Assembly (NCBI RefSeq): GCF_000169375.1
Contig: NZ_AAXY01000024.1
Location: 1-64,000, forward strand
Direction: 5' to 3'
DNA length: 64,000 nt
From: Marinobacter sp. ELB17
Lineage (GTDB): Bacteria; Pseudomonadota; Gammaproteobacteria; Pseudomonadales; Oleiphilaceae
Part shown: positions 26,577-34,720 of the stretch, one piece after another
Layout: each line of letters starts with the position of its first letter
How positions within the stretch are numbered: the first letter of the stretch is position 1
Notes under the pieces: model-generated
The model's database searches: none
The model's input: the letters and a program-made list of their open reading frames with translations, nothing else
What the model was told of the DNA's origin: nothing
Position numbers and translations under genes: made by a program

Positions 26577-26591
26577 TTCCACAAAGTGGAA
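26577..26591. promoter_or_regulatory. Palindrome TTCCAC-AAA-GTGGAA, candidate regulator site
   Basis: A perfect 6-bp inverted repeat with a 3-base spacer has the T-N11-A form of LysR boxes. It lies 41 bases before the lysR start, a position consistent with autoregulation. Confidence 0.5.
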
Positions 26592-26631
26592 CAATAAAGT
26601 AGTCGCGTTTGGCTGCGCTTGAGGGGCTACT

Positions 26632-27543
26632 ATGCACGACCGTTTCCAGCTGCTGAAAATTTTTGCGACGGCGGCCCGATCCAGCAGCTTTCGGGAGGCG
26701 GCCTGCCAGCTGGGCACTTCGCCACAAACCATTGGCCGCGCCGTGAAGGAGCTAGAGGGCCAGCTCGGAGAGTTGTTGTTCCACCGAAGCACCCGCCAGA
26801 TTCAGATCACACAATTTGGCGCCACATTCCTGCGCGATTCGAACAGTCTGATTTCGGAGCTGGAATTTCTTTTCGAGCATTCACGGTCTCCTGAAACAGA
26901 ACCCTACGCAGGACGAGTTGGCATAGTGGCGCCTCATTCTGTAGGTCGTGGCCATGTCCTGCAGTTACTGGGGCCGCTGATCAGGGAGGCGCCAGAATGC
27001 CTGATTGATCTTCGGCTGGAAGATGAGGTGACGGACACTGTGGGCGCCCAGATCGACATCGGCGTTCGTGTTGGTGCGCTTCGAGATAACCGCTATGTTG
27101 CTCGCCAGGCGGCCCTAGTGCCCCTAATTGTGGTGGCAACACCGGAGTTGGTGCGACAGGTTGGAGAGCCACAATTGATTTCAGATCTAATTCAGAAGCC
27201 GGTATCCGGTCGTATTGATCGAGATTCTGGGAGAATCTGGCCGTGGCGATTTAATAGTTTAAATCACACGCCCTCGTCGCCCCGGTTTGTCTCCGATGAC
27301 CCGGAAGCGGAACTGCAAGCGGTGCTTAACGGCTGGGTTTTTGGCCAAATTGCCGCCTTTCTGGTGATTCCTTACATTCGCGAGGGCCTGCTCGTTCCAG
27401 TGTTGCGCCAGTTCGAGCCGCCGCCGCTGCCCCTATATGTTTATCGACCACAGCGGGGGCCTGTCCCACGCCGGGTAAGAAAAGTGTTTGATACACTGAC
27501 GGAGAGTTTTGCGGATGAGGTACGTTTCCCGTTCCAAGTTTAA
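26632..27543 (+). CDS. LysR-family transcriptional regulator
   Basis: A 303-residue regulator. The N-terminal winged helix-turn-helix (residues 1-60: SSFREAACQLGTSPQTIGRA, then VKELEGQLGELLFHRSTR) is followed by a type 2 periplasmic-binding-like co-inducer domain (about 90-295). It is transcribed away from the dehydrogenase operon across a 205-base gap that contains two inverted repeats. By the usual LysR logic it probably controls that operon in response to the substrate or product (inference). The ATG at 26632 opens the typical MHDRFQLLKIFATAA N-terminus. Confidence 0.93.
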   Translation: MHDRFQLLKIFATAARSSSFREAACQLGTSPQTIGRAVKELEGQLGELLFHRSTRQIQITQFGATFLRDSNSLISELEFLFEHSRSPETEPYAGRVGIVAPHSVGRGHVLQLLGPLIREAPECLIDLRLEDEVTDTVGAQIDIGVRVGALRDNRYVARQAALVPLIVVATPELVRQVGEPQLISDLIQKPVSGRIDRDSGRIWPWRFNSLNHTPSSPRFVSDDPEAELQAVLNGWVFGQIAAFLVIPYIREGLLVPVLRQFEPPPLPLYVYRPQRGPVPRRVRKVFDTLTESFADEVRFPFQV

Positions 27544-27887
27544 TCGGGATCTTATTGACTTTGATTAGGTGCCGTGGCGGATTTTCGGGCATGAAAGTTA
27601 TCGATAACCCGCCCCAACCACTAACGTAGCCGTTAGAGAGACGGCCATGGTTCTGATTTAATAGGCGTTCGAGTCACCGCTGCTTTTTTTGAGTCTGAAC
27701 GGAAATTTACGCTCATAAACACATAGCGAGGGAAAACGAAAAATTTACTTGCAACTCGATGAAATAATAAGAAAAGAAAGTAATACTGTGTGGAAATTCC
27801 TGCAAAATCAAGCGCGAAAAAGCAAGTACCCTCCGTAAAGAAAACACGTACCCACTACTCTAAAACCTTCCGCTAGAATGCGCCTGG
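27544..27887. other. Intergenic stretch without a gene
   Basis: About 340 bases between the converging lysR and membrane-protein genes. A GTTATCGATAAC palindrome lies near 27598. Around 27700-27830 the sequence is A-rich. No gene, terminator with a clear T tract, or repeat was identified. Confidence 0.35.
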
Positions 27888-28700
27888 CTAAGCCAAAGCG
27901 ACGCTTCTTGCGCGCAGCCAGACCTGTACTCGCATCCAGCCCACCAGCCATAAAGTCGCCACCCCAAAGCCAATAAACGTGCCCATATTCAGGCCCAGGC
28001 TGTCGTAAGTCAACGAGATGCAGAGGGCATAGCAAAGCAGCGAACCCAGGCCTGCGGGGTAGTGCTTGATCACCGCGGCCACCGTGGCTCGCCCGTGGGT
28101 CAGGTGCAGAATCACCAGAAAGGGATACATGGTCACCGGGAAAGCTGCCATGACGCCGGCCCAAGCCGGGGGCAACACATGAGCCAGGCCCGTGATCACA
28201 AAAATAATGCCCGCAGCAAGACCGGAACGCAAAACCAGCGCCGGCCATGAGAGGCTGCGACGGGCGCCAACCGCCACATCAGGCACCCGGCGATAAAGGC
28301 GAACGAATATCAGAATGGCGACGAAGGTAGTCAGCGTGCCGGTGATTCGGGTGAAGTCGATACTGGTCAGTACCAGGCTGGTCAACAGCCAGGCCAGAAT
28401 ACCCAGGGCCGTAGCGCTGAGCACGCCGGGCAGGCCATCACGCCTGGCGCCAAGCAGGTAGCCCCCGCTCAGCGCCAGGGTGGCCGAGAACCCCGCCAAC
28501 GTATGTACCGCACTTTCGGTGGCGAAGGCCGGGGAAATCTCCAGGCCGATGAAGTACAGGGCGATGGCCGTACCCAGCGGATAGCCCGCTAGCATCCCCG
28601 CCATGCGCGCACTCACACGTTCAGCCACCAGCGACAGCCCCAGAACAATGCCAATAGAGATAACCAATTTGGCCAACTGCCAGCTCAGCGGAACATCCAC
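27888..28700 (-). CDS. Polytopic membrane protein with internal duplication
   Basis: A 270-residue inner-membrane protein with about eight hydrophobic helices. The start is a GTG preceded by an AGGA site at 7 bases. The two halves resemble each other: AGMLAGYPLGTAIALYFIGL (about residue 34) against AGVMAAFPVTMYPFLVILHL (about residue 179), each followed by a Gly/Ala-rich helix. This indicates duplication and fusion of a four-helix unit like that of the GlpM (DUF3147) family. The function is unknown. It is a single gene with no obvious operon partner. Confidence 0.8.
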   Translation of the reverse strand: MDVPLSWQLAKLVISIGIVLGLSLVAERVSARMAGMLAGYPLGTAIALYFIGLEISPAFATESAVHTLAGFSATLALSGGYLLGARRDGLPGVLSATALGILAWLLTSLVLTSIDFTRITGTLTTFVAILIFVRLYRRVPDVAVGARRSLSWPALVLRSGLAAGIIFVITGLAHVLPPAWAGVMAAFPVTMYPFLVILHLTHGRATVAAVIKHYPAGLGSLLCYALCISLTYDSLGLNMGTFIGFGVATLWLVGWMRVQVWLRARSVALA

Positions 28701-28807
28701 TTTCGATACTTCCTGTTTACTGATTAAAGCGCGTGATAATAGATCAAATTGTAACGTCTATCTTTAACTTTGCTCAAAAGCAGCTGCGCCCTGACCAGCC
28801 GTATTTA

Positions 28808-29131
28808 AACACATCTCTATTAGAGGAATTTCATATTCATGCCCCATCCAAAGGTGCGCAAACCGAAATCATCCGCCGCGTAGACCAACTCTTCGCCTAC
28901 GCCGACACCATTGAGAAACAGGTGAACAACGCCCTGGCAAGGGTCAACAGTCTGACCCAATCCATCCTGGCTAAGGCATTTCGAGGCGAACTGACCGAGC
29001 AGTGGCGTAAAGACAACCCCGAACTGATCAGCGGCGACAACAGCGCCGAAGCGCTGCTGGGAAGAATCAAAGCCGAGCGGGCAGCTATGACGCCGGCGAA
29101 GAAAACCCGGAAAAGGTTTCATCATGATTAA
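28808..29131 (+). pseudogene. C-terminal remnant of a type I restriction specificity subunit (hsdS)
   Basis: About 107 residues match the distal conserved region of HsdS, including the long coiled-coil spacer (RRVDQLFAYADTIEKQVNNA, ARVNSLTQSILAKAFRGELT) and the C-terminal tail. Both target-recognition domains and the start are missing, and no hsdM or hsdR lies nearby. The open frame extends upstream to 28733 through unrelated sequence. It is the scar of a lost type I restriction-modification system. Confidence 0.88.
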
Positions 29132-29329
29132 GGTTGCGGTCTCACACGCATATAGCTGACCATTTTCGTGGCGTCACAAAATTATTTTTTGTCATGCTTC
29201 AATAATCTAGGTTCGGCAGCCGAGTGGATCAGCCACTGCAAACCAAAGAGGATAATATCTCTGACCTGAGCCACGGTATGCTAAGCTTTTGGCAGTATAT
29301 CGGGTTAAACCATAGCACGCAGGTGATTT

Positions 29330-30031
29330 GTGGGAAGTCATATTAATATCAATGATTCAGAGGCAAACCTTCTGGGAGTTGGCCTTTACACGCCCGCTGA
29401 AGCGGCGGCCTATACCGGGATTCCAGTAGCGCAGATCCGTCGGTGGCTGTTCGGCTATACGTCTGGCAGCAAACATTATGCGGGCCTTTGGCGGCCTCAA
29501 CTTGAAGGCAGGGCTACGCAAGCTCTAGGATTCCACGACTTGTTGGAAATTCGCTTTGTGCATGCATTCCGGAATTACGGCGTCAGTCTGCAGGCCATTC
29601 GCCGAGCCTCTGCCCATGCCAGAGAACTGTACGACCAGCCATACCCGTTTACCTGCAAGCGATTCCAAACGGATGGTCGCAGTATTTTCGCCACCGTTCT
29701 TGAGGAAACTGGCGATGACACCCTCTTGGATCTCGTGAAAAAACAATACACCTTCAAACAAGTGATGACCCCGTCTCTTTACCGGGGTATTGAATACCAC
29801 AATGACTCAGCCCAGCGCTGGTATCCCCTCAACCGCAACCGTCGCGTGGTATTAGACCCGGCCCGCAATTTTGGTAAACCTGTTCTCGCTGAGACCGGTA
29901 TGACAGTAGATGCCATTGTCAGTGCCTGGCACGGCGAAGAGCGTGATGTAAGGCGTGTCGCAGCGCTTTATGAAGTGCCCGTGGCTGAAGTGGAGGCAGC
30001 CATTCAGTTTGAGCAAAGGACCGCCGCTTGA
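29330..30031 (+). CDS. DUF433 family antitoxin (VapB-like)
   Basis: A 233-residue protein. The N-terminal MerR-like helix-turn-helix (YTPAEAAAYTGIPVAQIRRW) is followed by a middle domain and a C-terminal DUF433 domain (about 170-230, with RNFGKPVLAETGMTVDAIVS and VAALYEVPVAEVEAA). It starts at GTG after an AGGTG site. It overlaps the next gene by 4 bases, which fits a toxin-antitoxin pair: DUF433 proteins with a DNA-binding domain neutralise and regulate DUF5615 PIN-like toxins. Confidence 0.88.
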   Translation: MGSHININDSEANLLGVGLYTPAEAAAYTGIPVAQIRRWLFGYTSGSKHYAGLWRPQLEGRATQALGFHDLLEIRFVHAFRNYGVSLQAIRRASAHARELYDQPYPFTCKRFQTDGRSIFATVLEETGDDTLLDLVKKQYTFKQVMTPSLYRGIEYHNDSAQRWYPLNRNRRVVLDPARNFGKPVLAETGMTVDAIVSAWHGEERDVRRVAALYEVPVAEVEAAIQFEQRTAA

Positions 30032-30435
30032 AGTTTTTATTGGATAATAATCTCCCTCCACCATTGGCAAGGGCGCTCCATGAGCTGTCGGCATCCGACG
30101 GCCACACGGTTATTCACTTGAGTGAGAAATTTCCCCGCGACACCGCCGATATTGAATGGATTAGTATTCTGAAGGCAGAGGGCGACTGGGTCGTTGTTTC
30201 TCAGGATCAATTCAGAAAAAGCGATCTGGAAAAACAGGCGTTTCGTCAGGCAGGTTTAACAGTATTTTGTTTGGCCAAACATTGGAGCAGTGCTCGTTAC
30301 TGGGAGAAGGCGCATCAGATTGTCCGTTGGTGGCCGGCCATAATGGACCAGTCTGAGCGTTTAATGGGTGGGGCAGCGCTTCGCGTTCCGTGGCGTTTTC
30401 ATCCGCCTGGGCGATTTGAGCAGATCAAGGGTTAG
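30028..30435 (+). CDS. DUF5615 PIN-like toxin
   Basis: A 135-residue PIN-domain-like nuclease of the DUF5615 type. It begins with the catalytic MKFLLDNNLPPPLARAL (acidic Asp near residue 6) and contains VVVSQDQFRKSDLEKQAF, corresponding to the second acidic cluster. The start codon is TTG, overlapping the antitoxin stop as TTGA, so translation is coupled. The low-efficiency start keeps toxin below antitoxin. The predicted activity is RNA cleavage (family knowledge, not shown here). The pair sits beside an hsdS scar in a plastic region. Confidence 0.88.
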   Translation: MKFLLDNNLPPPLARALHELSASDGHTVIHLSEKFPRDTADIEWISILKAEGDWVVVSQDQFRKSDLEKQAFRQAGLTVFCLAKHWSSARYWEKAHQIVRWWPAIMDQSERLMGGAALRVPWRFHPPGRFEQIKG

Positions 30436-30470
30436 CCCAATCAGTCATACGCTTTCCTGGAATACTGCCC

Positions 30471-32250
30471 TCAAACCGCCAAGTGCCGCCGAAAAAGCGC
30501 CAGCGCAACACTGAAAAACACCACACCTATGGCCACCAGCGCCAGCATTTGCGGCCACACCACGTCCAGACCTGCACCGCGGTAAAGGATGGCTTGCGCC
30601 AGGCTGACGAAGTGGGTGGTGGGCGCCACCAGCATAATTTTCTGCACCTATTCGGGCATGCTTTCCCGCGGAGTTATGCCGCCAGAAAGCATTTGCAGGG
30701 GCAGTATGGTGAGTATCAGCAGCAGGCCGAACTGGGGCATGGTGCGAGCCACGGTGCCAATCAGAATGCCGATGGCGGTGGTGGAAAACAGATGAATCAG
30801 GGTGCCGAACATAAACAGCCATATTGAACCCTGCACCGGCACATCCAGTATCTGCTGGATCACCAGGGTTACCGAGAGAATGGCCGCCAGCATCACAACC
30901 AGGCCGTTAGCCCACACTTTTGCGACCATGATTTCGAACGGCTTTATCGGCATCACCATCAGGTGTTCTACGGTGCCGTGTTCACGTTCGCGAATCCGCG
31001 CGGCACCGGTCAGTATAATGCTGATCATGGTGATCAGCTCCATCACGCCGCCAAACCAGGTGCCATGCAGATTGGGGTTAAAGCTCACCCTGGTTACCAG
31101 ATTGATGGGCAGGGCACCGCCGGCACTGCCGGTTCGCATAAACTCCGCCACTTCGGTGGTCAGCAACTGTTCGATGTGGCGCGAACCGATGAACGCCTGG
31201 GTCATGCGGGTAGCGTCGATATTCAGCTGTACGCTGGTCACCCGGCCCTGGCAGATGTTGCGCTCGAAACCGTCGGGAATCACCAGAACGAACGTGTGAC
31301 TGCCTTTGTCCAGAACCTCGTCAATCTGGCCATACTGGATTTGGTCCGCTGGCATAAACCAGGGCGATTGCAGGGAATCGATCATGTGGCCAGCCAATGC
31401 GCTCTGGTCTTCATCCACCACAGGCGCATTGTGCAGTTCCATGGAAGCGACAGAGCCTGCGGTGTACACCATCAAAGTAAACGCCATTAATACGAACGCC
31501 AGCAGCACCAGGCTGGCGTAGCTGACCGTTCTGAAGCCGATGTAGGGCAGCTGTTTACCCAGCAGAAATTCGAGCCGGTTTACCGGGGTTACATACAGGT
31601 TGGTAATAGAACCCAGTTCTTTTTCCCGCACTATGCCCAGCGTCATCAGAATAGCGGGGATGAAAGTCAGCAGTATGGGAATCACCGCCGGCACCATAGC
31701 GTCCAGGCTACGAAAATCCTGGTTATAGCGGTAGCGGGCTTCAACGGTTACCAGGGTCAGGGCCGGTACGCTGCCGTAGGTGCGCTGGGCCAGATCTTTC
31801 AGGTAGCTGAAATGCAGGCCTTGCATATACCCCAGTATGGTCTCACCGCGAAAGGGCATGGCGCCGTCTACCCACACGGCGATTTCGGTAGGCCGGCCGC
31901 GTTTCAGGTTTTTGCCAAAACCCGGCGGTATCGCCGGAACCAGGCTCAATTCGCCGGATTTCATCCGCTGTTCCAGTTCGGCCATGGTGGCCACCGGTGG
32001 TTGCTTTAAAAAGTAGCGGGAACCAGATACGGCAGTGATGTAGTCGTGGCTTTGCGGAGTTTGGTCTTGGTCCAGCACCACGAAGGTCAGGTCTTCCACG
32101 TCCATGGCAATGCCTTAGCCCAGAATCATCATCAGCAAGGCCGAACCAATGAACGCAAATGCCATGCGGATAGGGTCACGCCGCAGCTCGCGGGTTTCGC
32201 GGCGGCCATAGGCCATCAGGCGCTGAAAACTGAAACGGCGATAGCGCGGC
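30471..32250 (-). pseudogene. rbbA-yhhJ fusion remnant (ABC-2 type transporter)
   Basis: A leftward reading frame starting near 32250 encodes the RbbA permease domain (RRETRELRRDPIR, MDVEDLTFVVLDQDQT, VTPVNRLEFLLGKQLPYI). From about 31535 it passes directly into YhhJ (NAPVVDEDQSALAGHM, TGAARIREREHGTVEHLMV, GGITPRESMPE, then APTTHFVSLAQAILYRGAG). Two in-frame stops interrupt it, TAA at 32115-32117 and TAG at 30648-30650. The normal YhhJ C-terminus continues in frame to 30471. RbbA's two ATPase domains and its own C-terminus are deleted. Non-functional. An open frame of 485 codons (32105-30648) remains and could be mistaken for a gene. Confidence 0.85.
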
Positions 32251-32427
32251 CGGTCGCTGGCGTTTCAGCCAGGCTCGAAAGAGGCGGTTGATACCTATTA
32301 TCACAAAGCCATCGAATTGGGTGCAAGCTGTGGCGGCGAACCCGGCCAGCGTATTCCCGATCAGTTCTACGGCGCCTACGTGAAAGATCCAGACGGCAAC
32401 AAAGTGGCCTTTTACCACTTCGGCTGA
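32245..32427 (+). pseudogene. C-terminal fragment of a VOC/glyoxalase-family protein
   Basis: A plus-strand frame without a start codon, open from 32245 to a TGA at 32425-32427. It encodes SKEAVDTYYHKAIELGASCG and FYGAYVKDPDGNKVAFYHFG, the C-terminal half of small VOC-superfamily (glyoxalase/bleomycin resistance-like) proteins. It abuts head-to-head the rbbA remnant, so the junction near 32250 is a rearrangement breakpoint. Confidence 0.85.
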
Positions 32428-32455
32428 TTCAGCCCTGCCATAAGCTGAGGCCGCT

Positions 32456-34720
32456 TTAATCGGCGGTCTCGGTTCCAAACCACCATCGCGGTAACAACTC
32501 CCGAATTTGCGGCTGTAAAAATCGGTCGTCAATCAGCCAGATCACCCCTTCGTCTTCTGGCGTCCGAATAACACGCCCCGCGGCTTGAGCCACTTTCTGC
32601 AGGCCAGGGATCAGATAGGTGTAGTCGTAACCTGCGCCAAAACGCTGTTGCAGGCGCTGTTTCAAAATTTCGTGCCAGGCATCAAAAGGCGGCAGGCCGA
32701 GGGTGGCCACAAACGCGCCAATCAGCTGGTCCCCCGGTAAATCAATACCTTCACTGAAAACGCCCCCCAGAACCGCAAAAGCCACACTGCCGGATTCTTC
32801 GCGGAACCCTGCCAGAAAATTTTTGCGCTGCTGTGGACTCATGCCTGGCTGCTGTGAACGTTGGGGCACATCTGCGGCGCTGCTGCTCAACGCCACATTG
32901 ACCTCATTCAGATATTTAAAACTGCTGAAAAACGCCAAATAATGACCCGGCCGCTGTCGATATTGCTGCGCGATCAGCTCGGCAATGGGCATTACCGACG
33001 TCTCACGATGAGCCTGGCGGGTGCTGATCTTGGGCGTGAAGTTCAGCTGTAGCTGATCAGCGCCGAACGGGCTGCGCAGGGAGGTAAAACAGCTGTCTTC
33101 CGGCAACCCCAGTAAATCCCGGTAATACACGCCTGGGCTTAAAGTCGCGGAAAACAGCAACACCGAGGCTGCGGCCTGAAACCGGTCGCGCAGAAAATCC
33201 GCCGGCACCAGATTCTGAATAGTCAGCCTGGCGCGACCGCGACCTTCGCGGCGAAATTCACACAAGGAATGATCGGCGAAGGAATCCGCCAGTTTCATAA
33301 AAGCAACGGACTCGAACAGTACTTCCTGCAATGCCAGGTCAGGCGGGTTATCCGCCAGATAATCCGTGAGCCCAGACACCAGGCCCTGCAGGCTGCCAGT
33401 CAGCGACACAGGCAGGGTATTTAGAAACACCGGTGATGTGCCCGCTGCGGCTTGGTCACGAATCACTCCTTGCCACGCCCGGGCGGCGCGGTCCAAGTGG
33501 GATTTCAAGACTTTGGGCGCGGTTTTACGCAGCTTCAAAAGCCGCTGTTGGTCCAGCTGCACCGAATACATACCGCGGCCGCGATCCACCAGATTGTGGG
33601 CTTCATCCAACAGCACGGCCGTTTTCCACTGATTCTGCCGGGTCAAGCTGTGGAGCAGGGCAGACTGATCAAACATCCGGTTTACGTCACCAATCACCAG
33701 GTCGCACCAGCGCGCCATTTCCTGGGCCAGAAAGTAGGGGCAAATATTATGGCCGGCGGCGATTTTTGCCAGCGCCTCCTGAGTCAATGTGGAACTGGCC
33801 TGGGAGGCTTCAGCACGGGCGTCTGGCAGGCGGTCAAAAAAACCTTTGGCCAGGGGGCAGGCATCGCCGTGGCAGGCTTTGTCTGGGTGCTCGCAAGCAT
33901 CGGCTTTAGACACCAGCTCCAACGTTCTTAAAGGCCAGATTTGCGGTGCTTCCTGCGCAGCCCTTAGGCGATCTACCGCGTCTACCGCCAGCTGACGGGC
34001 GGTGTTGCGGCAGGTGAGGTAGCACAGCACGTCCTGATTCGCCGCCGGCATAGCCATGAGTGCGGGGAACAAAGTACCCAAGGTTTTGCCCAGGCCGGTA
34101 GGCGCTTCCAAAAGCAAGGTGCCGCCCTTTAAGGTGTTTTTGTAAACAGTTTCTGCAAGCTGGCGTTGGCGTGGGCGAAACTGCGCAAACGGGAAACGCA
34201 GTCCAGACAGGCGAATATTCCTCTGCTCCCGGTGATGGGCTTCGCGTTCTGCCCACAGCCGGTAGCGATCACACAGCACTTCCAGCTCTTGCCAAAGCTC
34301 ATTGGCGCGCGCGGTTTCGCTGGTCGACGTTTCGCGGTTGTTACCGATGTCGAAGTACACAAGTGCCAGCTTTAACGTTTTGAGATTTTCCTGACGGCAC
34401 AGCAGAGCACCGTAGGCCCGCAGCTGGGCGCGGTGCAGCGCGCGCTGATGGGCGCGAATACGCGACAGGTCGCCACGGTGGGTTTTGATTTCTTCCAGCA
34501 GTCCGGAGTGCGGGTTATACACATCGGCGCGGCCAGACAGCGCCAGGCCCAGGCATTCGCCGCTGACCGGGTACTCGCTTTTATAGCCGTATCCGCGCTT
34601 GGCCTGAATCGCCTGGTGGCCGGCAATGCCCTCTTCGGCGCTGGGCGCCGGGGTGTAACGAAAATCCAGATCGCCTGCACGGGCAGCAAACTCGCAGAGT
34701 GTGCGTACCGCCACCTTCAT
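32456..34720 (-). CDS. DinG/XPD-like helicase with N-terminal nuclease-like domain
   Basis: A 754-residue superfamily 2 helicase. The N-terminal about 190 residues carry a PD-(D/E)XK-like pattern (SGRADV, then LEEIKTHRGD). The Walker A is LEAPTGLGKTLG, the Fe-S cluster cysteines are in ACEHPDKACHGDACPLAKGF and ICPYF, the Walker B is LLDEAHNLVD, and the C-terminal helicase motifs are GGVFSEGIDLPG and AAGRVIRTPEDEG. The ATG at 34720 overlaps the stop of the upstream FAN1 gene (ATGA), so the two are coupled. An upstream in-frame start at 34756 would overlap further. Likely a 5'-3' DNA repair helicase that works with FAN1 (inference). Confidence 0.93.
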   Translation of the reverse strand: MKVAVRTLCEFAARAGDLDFRYTPAPSAEEGIAGHQAIQAKRGYGYKSEYPVSGECLGLALSGRADVYNPHSGLLEEIKTHRGDLSRIRAHQRALHRAQLRAYGALLCRQENLKTLKLALVYFDIGNNRETSTSETARANELWQELEVLCDRYRLWAEREAHHREQRNIRLSGLRFPFAQFRPRQRQLAETVYKNTLKGGTLLLEAPTGLGKTLGTLFPALMAMPAANQDVLCYLTCRNTARQLAVDAVDRLRAAQEAPQIWPLRTLELVSKADACEHPDKACHGDACPLAKGFFDRLPDARAEASQASSTLTQEALAKIAAGHNICPYFLAQEMARWCDLVIGDVNRMFDQSALLHSLTRQNQWKTAVLLDEAHNLVDRGRGMYSVQLDQQRLLKLRKTAPKVLKSHLDRAARAWQGVIRDQAAAGTSPVFLNTLPVSLTGSLQGLVSGLTDYLADNPPDLALQEVLFESVAFMKLADSFADHSLCEFRREGRGRARLTIQNLVPADFLRDRFQAAASVLLFSATLSPGVYYRDLLGLPEDSCFTSLRSPFGADQLQLNFTPKISTRQAHRETSVMPIAELIAQQYRQRPGHYLAFFSSFKYLNEVNVALSSSAADVPQRSQQPGMSPQQRKNFLAGFREESGSVAFAVLGGVFSEGIDLPGDQLIGAFVATLGLPPFDAWHEILKQRLQQRFGAGYDYTYLIPGLQKVAQAAGRVIRTPEDEGVIWLIDDRFLQPQIRELLPRWWFGTETAD

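Noticed and set aside
30445..30822. Minus-strand frame in the yhhJ region
   Set aside because: It is a shadow frame of the yhhJ pseudogene. The real C-terminus is in the frame with the in-frame TAG.
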